DNA from: Euryarchaeota archaeon UBA602
GTDB lineage: Archaea; Thermoplasmatota; Poseidoniia; Poseidoniales; Thalassarchaeaceae
Assembly: GCA_002498455.1 (NCBI GenBank)
Contig: DAHO01000045.1
Location: forward strand, 7,777 to 67,828
DNA: 60,052 bases
Direction of reading: 5' to 3'
Part shown: one piece after another, positions 1 through 8,424 of the stretch
Layout of the letters: every line of letters starts with the position of its first letter
Position numbering within the stretch: position 1 is the stretch's first letter
The notes under the pieces: generated by a model
What the model was told of the DNA's origin: nothing
The model's database searches: none
Seen by the model: only the letters and a program-made list of their open reading frames with translations
Position numbers and translations under genes: made by a program

Positions 1-1358
1 AACTCAGCGAGCCAACTGGTGCCCTTCCCTGCCTTGGTTCGAAGATCGTCCAATTGTTCGTCATAGCCCTCTCGGAACAAACCACCATCCCGAATTAATG
101 CGGGCTGCTCAGGACGCAAAGCATCCTGTATAACCTCCTTCAATGATTCGAGTTCGCTTAATCCCGTTGCGCAATCGTTCAACAGAACATCATCTGATTC
201 CTGAAGCAGTGCTTGCAATGTCGGCATTCGTGAAAGACAATCGCAAATTGCCAACAAATCTCGACCATTTGCACGGTTGTAAGCCAATCGAGTCGAAAGG
301 CGTTCTAAATCTCGCATCGCTTTGAGACTCACACGAATTTCTCGCAATCGTCGATTTGCATTGACCAAACTTCCGACTGCAGCGTGGCGCATCTCAATTT
401 CGGAGGCATCCAATAACGGCCTGAGAAGCCATTCCTTGAGGAGACGCCGCCCCATCCAAGTTTGTGTTGCATCGATGGCCTGAAGCAAACTACCGACCTT
501 TTCTCCGGACAACGTTTGGACCAATTCGAGGTTGCGAAGAGTGGTTTGATCCAGAAGCATATGATTTGCATCGGCACCAAGATGGATTTCACGGAGTGGA
601 ACCGCGTCAACAAGATGGAGTTTGGACAAGTATGCTGTGGCCAATCCAGCAGCTTCCATGGCCAAGGGCCTAGAGTCTAAGTCAAGGCTTCCTAGGTCAC
701 TCATTTCAAGCACGTTCCTCAGGGCTTGAAGACGACCCTTGCTCGGCAAATCATGGATACTTAGTACAAGACCGTCAGTTTCTCGAAGAAGGCCAAGAAT
801 CGCCTCCTGCTTCGAATCCTTTCCACTCATGACCAATTCTCTTGGCCCCCAACGTAGCAATTCATCACGCAATCTTTCAAATCGGTCATTTCCTTCAAAC
901 TCAGTTGAAGATGCACGACCACTTGATGGATCCATGACCGCTATGCCGAGAGCATCGCCTTTGAGAACAACTGCTGAAAGTAGCGCACTACCGTCTTCAC
1001 CAATCAATTCTTCTTCGTAAAGAGAGCCTGGCGTATATACCCGAGTCACAACACGTCGGAGAATTTTCTCACCGGGTTGCAATTCATCAGCCTGTTCACA
1101 CAAAGTCACCTTGTACCCTGCCCGCAACATCCTCTGAAGATAACCCTCGACCGAATGCCAAGGAACGCCAGCCATCGGTACAGGATTGTCACTATTCTTG
1201 TCACGGCTGGTCAAGGTGATCCCCAAGACCTCTGAAGCGGCGACTGCGTCCTCATAGAACATCTCGTAGAAGTCACCCATTCGGAAAAACAGAACCGTAT
1301 CTGGATGCTCGGCCTTGATTTCCGCATACTGGTCCAGCATGCTCGGTCCCTTGGCCAT
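1..1358 (-). CDS. mutS: DNA mismatch repair protein MutS (N-terminal part, cut by window edge)
   Basis: MutS1-family protein that recognises mispaired or looped DNA and recruits MutL. Only about 452 N-terminal residues lie in the window: the mismatch-binding domain, the connector and the beginning of the core. The ATPase domain is beyond base 1. The Phe-x-Glu mismatch-reading motif is seen as F30-Y31-E32 in FFRMGDFYEMF. The ATG at 1358 gives a family-typical beginning (MAKGPSMLDQY). The gene is divergent from the transporter at 1442, and a perfect palindrome (1401-1417) followed by a TATA-like element lies upstream. MutS1 is patchy in archaea and is usually explained by transfer from bacteria (family knowledge). 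MutL is not in the window. Confidence 0.95.
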   Translation of the reverse strand, partial: MAKGPSMLDQYAEIKAEHPDTVLFFRMGDFYEMFYEDAVAASEVLGITLTSRDKNSDNPVPMAGVPWHSVEGYLQRMLRAGYKVTLCEQADELQPGEKILRRVVTRVYTPGSLYEEELIGEDGSALLSAVVLKGDALGIAVMDPSSGRASSTEFEGNDRFERLRDELLRWGPRELVMSGKDSKQEAILGLLRETDGLVLSIHDLPSKGRLQALRNVLEMSDLGSLDLDSRPLAMEAAGLATAYLSKLHLVDAVPLREIHLGADANHMLLDQTTLRNLELVQTLSGEKVGSLLQAIDATQTWMGRRLLKEWLLRPLLDASEIEMRHAAVGSLVNANRRLREIRVSLKAMRDLERLSTRLAYNRANGRDLLAICDCLSRMPTLQALLQESDDVLLNDCATGLSELESLKEVIQDALRPEQPALIRDGGLFREGYDEQLDDLRTKAGKGTSWLAE

Positions 1359-1382
1359 GGACTTGACCAACCTTTGAGGCGG

Positions 1383-1417
1383 CCTATGAATCACGCGGCT
1401 CGTTCACTACGTGAACG
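1383..1417 (-). promoter_or_regulatory. Palindrome plus TATA-like element upstream of mutS
   Basis: A perfect 7-bp inverted repeat with a 3-base spacer (CGTTCAC-TAC-GTGAACG, 1401-1417) lies in the divergent mutS/EamA gap. On the minus strand it is followed by ATTCATAGG (1391-1383), a plausible weak TATA element 25-35 bases before the mutS ATG. The palindrome is read directly. The operator and promoter roles are inferred from position. Confidence 0.45.
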
Positions 1418-1441
1418 CCGATTCGCTTTGAGGAAATTACC

Positions 1442-2425
1442 ATGTCCCTCTGGAAAGGCCATCGATTCATGGGACGACAATGGTGGGACAATGCCCCCAC
1501 ACATGGCCTTCTCGTTCTAGTCGCAGCTATCTGGGGTCTTGGATGGGTTGCAGGGCGAGTTGTTGCACTGGAAATTGAGCCTGCTACAGCGGCTTGGTTA
1601 CGTTATTCCATTGCATGTATCTGTCTTTTTATGTACTTGTTCTATAGAAATGGGAGTAGAGAAAATACTGATTTGGCGACACGAATGCAATTGCCGGTGC
1701 GTGGAGATCTTCGTCGATTGTTACTGATTGCTTTTTTTTCGACCCTACTGTATCAATTGTTCTTCATGACCGGTATGGCGCGAACGGCAGCCGGTGATGC
1801 AAGCCTGATTGTCACTCTGAATCCCGTATTTACGGCCATTCTTGCAGTACCCATGCTGGGTCGCCGTATGACTCTGCGCCTCGCAGGAGGGCTTGCAATC
1901 GGAGCAACAGGAGTGGCAATCGTGACCGGTTGGTCTCCAAATGTAGACATTCCCACTGCAACACGCATTGTTGGAGACATCCTGATTATGTTTGCAGCTG
2001 CTTCATGGGCCACCTCAACCAACCTTGTGAAAGGTCTATTAGAGCAACAACAGAACCCTTCTCATCGAACACAGAATCCTCTTTCCATTATCGTTTGGTC
2101 CTCTTTCTTTGGTTGGCTTATGCTATCTCCATTCGTTGGTTGGGAACTGTGGTATTCGGGATGGACCACTCCCACAATCGAGATTTGGTTGTGGATTGTA
2201 TTCCTGGCGGTTTTTTCAACGGTCATCTCCTACGTCTGGTTCGCTCAAGGAATCGATCGAATCGGCCCAACCGCTTCATCCACGTACGTATTCTTGGTTC
2301 CCGTTTTCGGTATTATTTCAGGATGGGCCATCCTTGGCGAACGGTTGGGGTGGAGTCTCGCGATAGGGTTTGTTCTCATCCTCATCGGTGTTCGTATGGC
2401 ACAAATTGAATCCATTGAAAAATGA
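1442..2425 (+). CDS. EamA-family (DMT superfamily) transporter
   Basis: Integral membrane protein of the drug/metabolite transporter superfamily with two EamA repeats (about residues 20-150 and 165-322) and ten predicted hydrophobic segments. Each repeat ends in the family signature of a helix with PVF followed by a Gly-Glu-Arg or Gly-Arg-Arg turn: NPVFTAILAVPMLGRRM, and VPVFGIISGWAILGERL. Such proteins export small metabolites or amino acids, but the substrate cannot be read from sequence. The first ATG is at 1442, and an in-frame ATG at codon 10 (1469) is an alternative. It is divergent from mutS and its stop lies three bases from the convergent gene at 2429. Confidence 0.9.
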   Translation: MSLWKGHRFMGRQWWDNAPTHGLLVLVAAIWGLGWVAGRVVALEIEPATAAWLRYSIACICLFMYLFYRNGSRENTDLATRMQLPVRGDLRRLLLIAFFSTLLYQLFFMTGMARTAAGDASLIVTLNPVFTAILAVPMLGRRMTLRLAGGLAIGATGVAIVTGWSPNVDIPTATRIVGDILIMFAAASWATSTNLVKGLLEQQQNPSHRTQNPLSIIVWSSFFGWLMLSPFVGWELWYSGWTTPTIEIWLWIVFLAVFSTVISYVWFAQGIDRIGPTASSTYVFLVPVFGIISGWAILGERLGWSLAIGFVLILIGVRMAQIESIEK

Positions 2426-2428
2426 AAT

Positions 2429-3652
2429 CTATAGGACGTCATGCTTACGGAGTAAAGCATACCCACCAAATCCGAAAAAGGCGACAAAGGACATGACCAA
2501 AATCAGGTCAGCCAACAGTGACAAACTTCGAAGAAGAGAGCGCTGAGCCATCGGATCAATGGTCACACGAGTATCTCCCTCTTCGCTGAACATCACGACA
2601 TTGTCCCCGGCCATTGAGGCTGAGTGCAAATCACTGGGTGTTCCATCAGGCAGCTTAACCAGAGTTGGATTTTGATCACCAATCTCTAAGTTATAGAGTC
2701 CATTTTCACTCTTGAACCAAAGCATGTTCTGAGTGTCCATTGTGATTGTGCTAACTTCTATAGAACCGGCGATACGGTGCATATTTCGTCCCACTGTGCT
2801 GTCCGATGTGATTCCATAAATTGAATCTCCACCTCCGACAATAGCAATCAAACAATTCTGAATGCATCCTTCAAAGTGACCGTCCACCGGGATGATGGTG
2901 TGAAGCGGTGCCCCTGCACCCCTGTGAAGCATGGTCAAGATTGGAGGTCCAGTCGTATTTCGTTCCGCCTCAATTAGCACTTCAGAAGAGAGGCCCAAGA
3001 CCGGGTTACTCGTTTGATCATGACCGATGATAAGTGCGCCACCCGATACGGATTCGATTTCATCAAGGCTGATGTCATTGATTGGGTAGGTCGCGCCTTC
3101 GCTGACATTCAACCCACTCCACGAATACACAGTACGTGATGTGGCCATTTCGGCAATCAACCACCCACTGGCCAGTTGCCCATCGAGCGAGACGATGTCT
3201 GGAGCAGGACTTTGCCAATTTAGCGAGCGTGGAGCAATATCATTGTCCCCTGGAATCATGACGCCGAACCAACCATCTTCACCCCCCACAAGCCACAGGC
3301 TGCTTGAACCCCCAATTGCGGTAGCATTACAGTTGCATTGAATCTCACTCCAAGTTCCACCTTCATCTCTGAGCATCAGTGCCAACTCTTCTCCACTGTC
3401 TACCAAGGCTAGCGCATGATGTCCGTCTTCATCCCAGATCACATCGACAACCGGGCCTTCTAGGCCTGTTTCCATCGTCGAGACGCCGGGTAAAACCTGT
3501 GCCTGATTGACCCACCCGGCCCCAAGTAGAATGAAAATCGCGAGAGCACCCATCGCAACCCAAGGCCTCTCTCTTGGAGAGTCGACGAATGAAAACAGGC
3601 GCTCAACGACGTTTGTCACGGCACCTCTGTGACCTAGAGAGTTGAAGAACAT
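2429..3652 (-). CDS. Double-anchored extracytoplasmic protein of unknown function
   Basis: Not recognised. The 407-residue protein has a short cytoplasmic start, one transmembrane helix at about residues 31-48, a long beta-rich extracytoplasmic region, and a second helix at about 378-399 ending in RKHDVL. Both ends therefore probably face the cytoplasm. The middle contains repeated strands with GG turns and acidic residues, as in a beta-propeller sensor domain, and a Cys pair in the context CNCNAT. The gene converges on the transporter with a three-base gap and is divergent from the L10e gene. A role as a surface sensor is inference from topology only. Confidence 0.7.
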   Translation of the reverse strand: MFFNSLGHRGAVTNVVERLFSFVDSPRERPWVAMGALAIFILLGAGWVNQAQVLPGVSTMETGLEGPVVDVIWDEDGHHALALVDSGEELALMLRDEGGTWSEIQCNCNATAIGGSSSLWLVGGEDGWFGVMIPGDNDIAPRSLNWQSPAPDIVSLDGQLASGWLIAEMATSRTVYSWSGLNVSEGATYPINDISLDEIESVSGGALIIGHDQTSNPVLGLSSEVLIEAERNTTGPPILTMLHRGAGAPLHTIIPVDGHFEGCIQNCLIAIVGGGDSIYGITSDSTVGRNMHRIAGSIEVSTITMDTQNMLWFKSENGLYNLEIGDQNPTLVKLPDGTPSDLHSASMAGDNVVMFSEEGDTRVTIDPMAQRSLLRSLSLLADLILVMSFVAFFGFGGYALLRKHDVL

Positions 3653-3673
3653 GTCCTCTATCCAGTGTGATTT

Positions 3674-3706
3674 GCCACCGTAGGTGGCTGGATGGATTCA
3701 TATACG
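3674..3706 (+). promoter_or_regulatory. Palindrome plus TATA-like element upstream of L10e
   Basis: GCCACC-GTA-GGTGGC (3674-3688) is a perfect 6-bp inverted repeat with a 3-base spacer. It is followed 12 bases later by CATATACGG (3699-3707), a plausible TATA element about 40 bases before the L10e ATG. Twelve bases of the core (CCACCGTAGGTG) recur on the opposite strand upstream of the S6e gene. A shared operator is inferred. Confidence 0.5.
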
Positions 3707-3740
3707 GGTTGTCGGTGGCCGTGCCCCGAGGGAGTCAATT

Positions 3741-4280
3741 ATGGCACGTAAACCCGCAAAGATGTATCGCCGACTAAAGGGTCAAGCCTACACTCGACGA
3801 AAGTACACCGGTGGTGTGCCAAACAATCGTATCATGCGATTCCACATGGGAAATCGAAAAGCCGCTGAAGCGGATGAATTTCCTGTCATCCTAAACATGA
3901 CTGTAGACGAAAGCTGCCAAGTACGCCATACCGCACTTGAGGCAGCACGTGTGATTTCCAATGCGACCATTCGAGCTGCTGCAGGCCAAGATGGTTATGC
4001 ACTCCGAGTTCACGTCTACCCGCACCACATCCTTCGTGAAAACAAGCAAGCGACCGGGGCCGGTGCAGATCGTGTATCCCAAGGAATGCGCTGTGCATTC
4101 GGCAAGAACGTTGGAACTGCTGCTCGCTGCAAGCGTGGTACGACCGTCATTTCAATCTCAACATTACCCAAGAACTTCATGGCTGCCAAAGATGCACTTC
4201 GTAAGGCCAGCATGAAAATCCCCAGTCCCTGTACAACCAAGGTTGTCAAAGGACACGAACATCTCAAGGGACTCGTCTGA
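3741..4280 (+). CDS. rpl10e: 50S ribosomal protein L10e (uL16 family)
   Basis: Archaeal/eukaryotic large-subunit protein of the L16/L10e family, which sits near the tRNA-binding and GTPase-centre side of the ribosome. The translation is collinear over its 179 residues with the family: MARKPAKMYR start, TRRKYTGGVPN, an RVHVYPHH strand, the GADRVSQGMRCAFGK segment and the KGHEHLKGLV end. An in-frame upstream ATG at 3684 exists, but the family start is at 3741, preceded by GAGGGAG. The gene stands alone: it is divergent from the gene at 2429 and followed by a strong hairpin. Strong promoter elements are expected for such a gene, and a palindrome with a TATA-like element lies about 40-67 bases upstream. 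Confidence 0.97.
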   Translation: MARKPAKMYRRLKGQAYTRRKYTGGVPNNRIMRFHMGNRKAAEADEFPVILNMTVDESCQVRHTALEAARVISNATIRAAAGQDGYALRVHVYPHHILRENKQATGAGADRVSQGMRCAFGKNVGTAARCKRGTTVISISTLPKNFMAAKDALRKASMKIPSPCTTKVVKGHEHLKGLV

Positions 4281-4292
4281 TTTCTCTTAGGT

Positions 4293-4340
4293 GGTGTAGG
4301 CAACTACACCTAGTTTCACCTAGGTAATCGGCTTTTTTTA
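4293..4340 (+). terminator. Hairpin and T-run after L10e
   Basis: GGTGTAG-GCAA-CTACACC (4293-4310) forms a 7-bp stem closed by a GNRA-type tetraloop, 13 bases after the L10e stop. A short palindrome ACCTAGGT (4318-4325) and a run of seven T (4333-4339) follow. This fits a transcript end, although the T-run does not abut the stem. A leader element for the gene at 4448 is the alternative. Confidence 0.5.
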
Positions 4341-4447
4341 GAAACCCGCCAAATTAGCGTTTTTTGCGGCATGTAAGTAGAACCTTTCATAAGTAGTTTG
4401 AGCGGCTTACCTTAATAATCGCATGGGATGCGAGAAGGAAAAGGTGA

Positions 4448-5137
4448 ATGAAAATGGAACTAAATGTAAAGAAAATGATGACCGAGATGGGCGGTGCTTT
4501 TGCTGTCACTTGGCTTATTTTTGGTGTTACACTGAAGGCTGACGGCCTTCCTGGTGACAGCACTGGAATGGGTCTTGCTGGTATTATGGGCGTTGTCGGT
4601 TTGACTGTGATCTGGATGGCGTTCAAGGGCGCAGACATCCTACCACAGGTTACATGGATGAAGCAGATGTCGAGCACAGACAACTTGTCCGACACAGATG
4701 CTTGGATGAACACAGGCATCACACTGGCAATGCAAATTGTCGGTGGTATTGTGGCTTACGTCCTGCTTAGCCAGATGCACGACAGCATCTTTGGCTATGC
4801 AGATGCGGCAGCCCTACACTCGGCTATGGGAACTGACTTCTGGGGCACAACTGCTTGGGAATTCAATATGGGCGCAACTCTTGGTTTGATTGCTGCTGGT
4901 GCAGTACTAGGTCAAGTCATGGCTGTTGACAGTCGCTGGGCAATGCCTGTTGCAATCGTCTTGATGACAAGCATCGTTAACTTCGAGTCTGCAACTCAGA
5001 TGGCTTCAGTTCTCATGAACGAAGCTGGTGACACCGTAAACGTGGCACTACCATGGTTGTTGGATGGTGTGTTCCTTGGTGCTGGTACCCTATTGGGTAA
5101 CATCATCAACGAGAACATCCCTGGCGAAGAAGAGTAA
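4448..5137 (+). CDS. Aquaporin-like (MIP-fold) membrane protein with degenerate NPA boxes
   Basis: A 229-residue protein with six hydrophobic segments arranged as two halves of three, like the major intrinsic protein family. In half one, helix 2 leads into GADILPQVTW (61-70), which lines up with the aquaporin loop B pattern Gly-x-His-x-Asn-Pro-Ala-Val-Thr. LPQ (65-67) stands in place of NPA. In half two, the helix at about 165-178 leads into FESATQMASVL, resembling the Asn-Pro-Ala-Arg-Ser loop E with ESA (180-182) in place of NPA. Helices 3 and 6 carry the expected small-residue motifs (QIVGGIVAY, FLGAGTLLG). The fold is inferred by pattern; water or solute transport is doubtful without NPA. 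AAGGTGA directly precedes the ATG. Confidence 0.5.
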   Translation: MKMELNVKKMMTEMGGAFAVTWLIFGVTLKADGLPGDSTGMGLAGIMGVVGLTVIWMAFKGADILPQVTWMKQMSSTDNLSDTDAWMNTGITLAMQIVGGIVAYVLLSQMHDSIFGYADAAALHSAMGTDFWGTTAWEFNMGATLGLIAAGAVLGQVMAVDSRWAMPVAIVLMTSIVNFESATQMASVLMNEAGDTVNVALPWLLDGVFLGAGTLLGNIINENIPGEEE

Positions 5138-5180
5138 GTAAAACCACTCTGAAAAGCAAACACAAGATAACACACATGTC

Positions 5181-5220
5181 CCTCAAGGGCGCTTTGGCGC
5201 CCTTGGGGGGCTTTTTTTTT
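5181..5220 (+). terminator. Strong hairpin with T9 tract
   Basis: A 12-bp stem with one G-T pair (5181-5192 with 5197-5208, core CAAGGGCGC) and loop TTTG is followed by GGC and nine T (5212-5220). It lies 44 bases after the stop of the aquaporin-like gene and 43 before the HGPRT start. It is the clearest intrinsic-terminator-like structure in the window. Confidence 0.75.
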
Positions 5221-5262
5221 GGTCTGCAAATTGTTCAAAACCGAGGGACGTTTCGCCCAATC

Positions 5263-5853
5263 ATGGTAGAGGAGACAACGACGCTGGACTTGCGCGTTGA
5301 ATTGCTCAAAGAAAGTGTGGCAAACGCCCCCGTCGTATGGAAGGAAGGTTATCCTTACTTTGTCCACCCACTCTCAGATGGCGTTCCTAGACAATCTGCT
5401 GAATTGCTCGCTGCAGCCCGTGATTTGATCTCAGAGAATGTGGATTGGGATTGCATTGACATTATCTTGGGCATTGAAGCCATGGGGATTCCTTTGGCAG
5501 CTGCTCTATGCTTGTCAAGTGGTAAACCGCTTGTTGTTGGACGTAAGCGTGCGTATGGGCTCCCTGGAGAAGTTGCGATTGACCAATCCACAGGATACTC
5601 AAAGGGTCAAATCTTCCTCAATGATATCGCACCTGGTACTCGAGTCTTGATCGTCGATGATGTGGTCAGTACTGGTGGAACACTTCACCCAATTCTCAAG
5701 GCCATTGATTCCAACGGTGCGATTGTTCAGGATTGCTGGATTGTATTCGAAAAGGGAGATGGGATGAACAAAATCCGATCTGAGGGAGAATGGCCGATGA
5801 ATAGTTTGGTCAGGATTGAGATGATTGATGGCGAAATCACAATACTGGATTGA
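5263..5853 (+). CDS. hpt: Hypoxanthine/guanine phosphoribosyltransferase, archaeal type
   Basis: Purine-salvage enzyme that joins hypoxanthine or guanine with PRPP to give IMP or GMP. The 196-residue translation follows the archaeal HGPRT subfamily: ELLKESVANAPVV near the start, YFVHPLSDG, the EAMGIPLAAAL loop, RKRAYGLPGEV, and the PRPP-binding motif RVLIVDDVVSTGGT at 127-140. ORF extension upstream to 5176 would run into the terminator hairpin, so the ATG at 5263 is chosen; it also matches the family length. It is a single gene between the terminator and dph2. A broader adenine-type specificity is possible, but the EAMGIP motif fits HGPRT best. Confidence 0.88.
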   Translation: MVEETTTLDLRVELLKESVANAPVVWKEGYPYFVHPLSDGVPRQSAELLAAARDLISENVDWDCIDIILGIEAMGIPLAAALCLSSGKPLVVGRKRAYGLPGEVAIDQSTGYSKGQIFLNDIAPGTRVLIVDDVVSTGGTLHPILKAIDSNGAIVQDCWIVFEKGDGMNKIRSEGEWPMNSLVRIEMIDGEITILD

Positions 5854-5953
5854 TTGTGGTTTTGTTTGTTTTCCTCAAAGGATGGATTCATCAAGGAGAG
5901 TATGGACGGAGTTTTGAAGCGGACTCTAGGCATGAGATTGTAAACTCCAAAAG

Positions 5954-7069
5954 GTGATTGAAATGGATTTGGGCAGGCACGACTTTCAACTTGCAGACTT
6001 AGTTGAAAGAATCAAAGCCAATGATCTCAAATTGGTCGCCCTTCAAGTCCCTGAAGGCCTGAAGATGCAGGCCCTAGAAATGATGGATGAAATTGAAACC
6101 GAAACTTCAGCGCAGGTCGTTCTTTCGGCCGATCCTTGCTACGGTGCCTGTGACTTGGTTCACGATAAGATGCAGAACATTGGAGTGGAATTGGTTGCAC
6201 ACATGGGTCATTCTCAGATGAACATTGATTCTGGAATGCCAACCCAATTCATCCCCGTTACGTATGATGGTAACCCTGAGATTCAACCGGTCCTCCCCTA
6301 CCTGCATGCACACAGAGAAATAGCGATTAGTCGACTCAATGATTCATCTGGTCCTGTCCTATCTGAATTAGAAGCACTGGATCGGTTTGAAGACATGGTC
6401 GGCCGAGTTGCCCCCTTAACCGATACAAAACTTGGTTTGGTGGGGAGCATACAACATTTACACCTTCTACCGACTTTCAAGGAACACTTTGAGAATGCTG
6501 GATTCGATGTCACCATACCCGTGGGTGGCGCGCGGTTATCGTTCCCCGGTCAAGTTCTAGGATGTAACTATTCAGGAGATGACCCGACGGTTGGACATTA
6601 CGTATTCTTGGGCAGTGGTGATTTCCATCCAATTGGATTGGTCTTGCATACTGGAAAACCCCTAGCAATGTTGGATCCTTACTCAGGTGATGCCAAAGAA
6701 ATGGGAAGAGAAAGGATTGAGAGAATCCTAAGGCAACGTTCAGGATTAATCATGTCTTCAATGGACAAAGAGAGATTCGGAATACTGATTGGTGCCAAGC
6801 CAGGCCAAATGAGGAGGAATTTGGCACTGAGGCTGAAGCGAAAATTGGAGAAGCATGGAAAGAAAGGTTTCCTGCTATCAATGGAACATGTAGGGCCTGA
6901 ATTGATTGATTTCTACCCGGTTGATGTGTTTGTCAATACCGCTTGTCCACGAATCGCCATCGATGACGCTGTCAAGTATGCCAAACCAATGATTACTCCC
7001 TACGAACTTGAAGTTGCATTGGGTGAAAAGAAATGGGAAAATGGGTACAAATTTGACCAAATTCATTGA
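5954..7069 (+). CDS. dph2: 2-(3-amino-3-carboxypropyl)histidine synthase (diphthamide synthesis)
   Basis: Radical-SAM-like [4Fe-4S] enzyme that transfers the 3-amino-3-carboxypropyl group of S-adenosylmethionine to the diphthamide histidine of elongation factor 2. Archaea use a homodimer of this single protein. The three cluster cysteines are visible at C66 (PCYGACD), C204 (VLGCNYS) and C331 (NTACPRI), spaced as expected in a 371-residue chain. The GTG at 5954 preceded by AAAAGG is used; an ATG at 5963 is an equally good start. orc1/cdc6 follows after roughly 90 bases containing a small inverted repeat. Confidence 0.93.
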   Translation: MIEMDLGRHDFQLADLVERIKANDLKLVALQVPEGLKMQALEMMDEIETETSAQVVLSADPCYGACDLVHDKMQNIGVELVAHMGHSQMNIDSGMPTQFIPVTYDGNPEIQPVLPYLHAHREIAISRLNDSSGPVLSELEALDRFEDMVGRVAPLTDTKLGLVGSIQHLHLLPTFKEHFENAGFDVTIPVGGARLSFPGQVLGCNYSGDDPTVGHYVFLGSGDFHPIGLVLHTGKPLAMLDPYSGDAKEMGRERIERILRQRSGLIMSSMDKERFGILIGAKPGQMRRNLALRLKRKLEKHGKKGFLLSMEHVGPELIDFYPVDVFVNTACPRIAIDDAVKYAKPMITPYELEVALGEKKWENGYKFDQIH

Positions 7070-7070
7070 C

Positions 7071-7085
7071 ATCCCGTAGGGGGAT
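7071..7085. repeat. Inverted repeat between dph2 and orc1
   Basis: ATCCC-GTAGG-GGGAT, 5-bp arms with a 5-base spacer, begins one base after the dph2 stop. It may be a weak terminator hairpin or an operator for orc1; the sequence does not decide. No T-run follows. Confidence 0.3.
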
Positions 7086-7160
7086 AACCCTGCGCCATCG
7101 GAGACATTCGTGTGCGTGGCATTCCATATCTTCAAGAACAGCCAACAGTGGGAGCCATCG

Positions 7161-8333
7161 ATGGCTGAATACCTGAATCGGATTGGCGCGGGCCTCATCT
7201 TGCTTGATGCAGCGCCCCTTTCCTATGACTGGGTGCCTCCAAAAGTCGTCGGTCGAGAGAGTGATCAGGAGCAATTGGCAGGGATGTTCGCATCCATTGG
7301 AACACCGGGAATGTCTTGTCGTGCTGTAATCACCGGCAATGTTGGCAGTGGAAAAACCGTCCTCAGTCGCTCGTTTGCTGATGATTTAGCACGACACCTC
7401 TCCACTGTGAGGTTCATTCAACCCGTTCATGTCAATTGTCGAAACCATCCCACAACATCCCAAGTCCTACAGCGGATTGCAACCTCATTGGATGAACGCC
7501 ATCCTGAGCGTGGATTCTCGGCATCTGAAGTCATCCAAGGGATTCGGAGGAACCTGAGAACACGCAATCAACACATGTTACTGATCCTCGATGAAGTCGA
7601 CCACTTACTTCGAAAAGACGGAGGTGACCTTCTCTACCAACTGCTCAGAATCGATGAAGGGCGGAATGAGGCGGGGACCCTTTCCCTCATTCTCGTGAGC
7701 CAAGAGCAAGTCTTGGATCAGCTTGAGGGTGCCATCATATCCCGCTTTGGACGATCGAATCATCTGAGGCTGAAACCCTACACGGATGAACAACTCAAGG
7801 CAATCGCGTCTCAACGCGCTTCCCTCTCAACGCGTACCGGTACAGTAAGTGAGGAAATCCTCACATTGATTGGGCAAGCGTCTGCAGATACTGGCGATGC
7901 TCGAGTTGCAATCGAATTGCTTGAAGCCGCAGTAATGCGTGCTGAGAAAGGAGGATTTCAGCAAGTCGAACCGATGCACGTGCAGAGAGATGCAGCCTCC
8001 AGAGGTAGAGCTGTAGAACCCAGTGTGGTGGATGAACTTAGCCAACATGAGCAATTGATCTTGTTGGCCATTTGTCGTCGACTTCGCCGAGATCCTGAAG
8101 TGACCTCGGGAGATGCAGAGAAATTGTACCATGTCGTCTGTGAGGAGTACGAACTCAAGCCCAGAGGATACACGACCTTCTGGAAGCATCTCAAGTCATT
8201 GGAGACTCGTGGATTGATGGAGTCGCGTACTGCAACCGCCAGCGTGGGGCGCGGAAGAACGCAACATATCACGATGCCACAAAGCCTTCCCGGACAGTTA
8301 GAAGCACGTCTTGAGCATGCTTTAGAGTCGTAA
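7161..8333 (+). CDS. cdc6: Orc1/Cdc6 replication initiator AAA+ ATPase
   Basis: Archaeal initiator that binds origin repeats and loads the MCM helicase. In the 390-residue protein the AAA+ core shows Walker A GNVGSGKT (59-66), Walker B LLILDEVD (140-147), a sensor-1 region (SLILVSQE) and sensor 2 (GDARVAIELLEAA). A C-terminal winged helix follows (about 300-385, ending SRTATASVGRGRTQ). The N-terminal segment before Walker A is short but contains the usual VVGRESDQEQL box. The ATG at 7161 is preferred over the GTG at 7110. No clear origin recognition boxes flank the gene in the short gaps on either side, so an origin directly here is not supported. Confidence 0.93.
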   Translation: MAEYLNRIGAGLILLDAAPLSYDWVPPKVVGRESDQEQLAGMFASIGTPGMSCRAVITGNVGSGKTVLSRSFADDLARHLSTVRFIQPVHVNCRNHPTTSQVLQRIATSLDERHPERGFSASEVIQGIRRNLRTRNQHMLLILDEVDHLLRKDGGDLLYQLLRIDEGRNEAGTLSLILVSQEQVLDQLEGAIISRFGRSNHLRLKPYTDEQLKAIASQRASLSTRTGTVSEEILTLIGQASADTGDARVAIELLEAAVMRAEKGGFQQVEPMHVQRDAASRGRAVEPSVVDELSQHEQLILLAICRRLRRDPEVTSGDAEKLYHVVCEEYELKPRGYTTFWKHLKSLETRGLMESRTATASVGRGRTQHITMPQSLPGQLEARLEHALES

Positions 8334-8353
8334 TTTTGCTAGATATCGACTTA

Positions 8354-8390
8354 TCACCTACGGTGGAATGGGCCGAACCGCTCTTATAGG
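8354..8390 (+). promoter_or_regulatory. Palindromic motif plus TATA-like element upstream of S6e
   Basis: TCACC-TAC-GGTGGA (8354-8367) on the minus strand reads CCACCGTAGGTG over twelve bases, identical to the core of the motif before L10e. A TATA-like CTTATAGG (8383-8390) follows about 16 bases later and lies about 40 bases before the S6e ATG. Operator function is inferred from the shared position and sequence. Confidence 0.5.
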
Positions 8391-8424
8391 GGGCGACTGT
8401 CGCCGAGGCGCACGAGGTTTGAGC

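Noticed and set aside
5176..5262. Longer HGPRT start overlapping the terminator hairpin
   Set aside because: Would place the hairpin and T9 run inside the coding region; the family length matches the start at 5263.
7071..8424. Replication origin at the orc1/cdc6 gene
   Set aside because: Archaeal origins often flank this gene, but the gaps on both sides are under 100 bases and show no repeated origin recognition boxes or AT-rich stretch.
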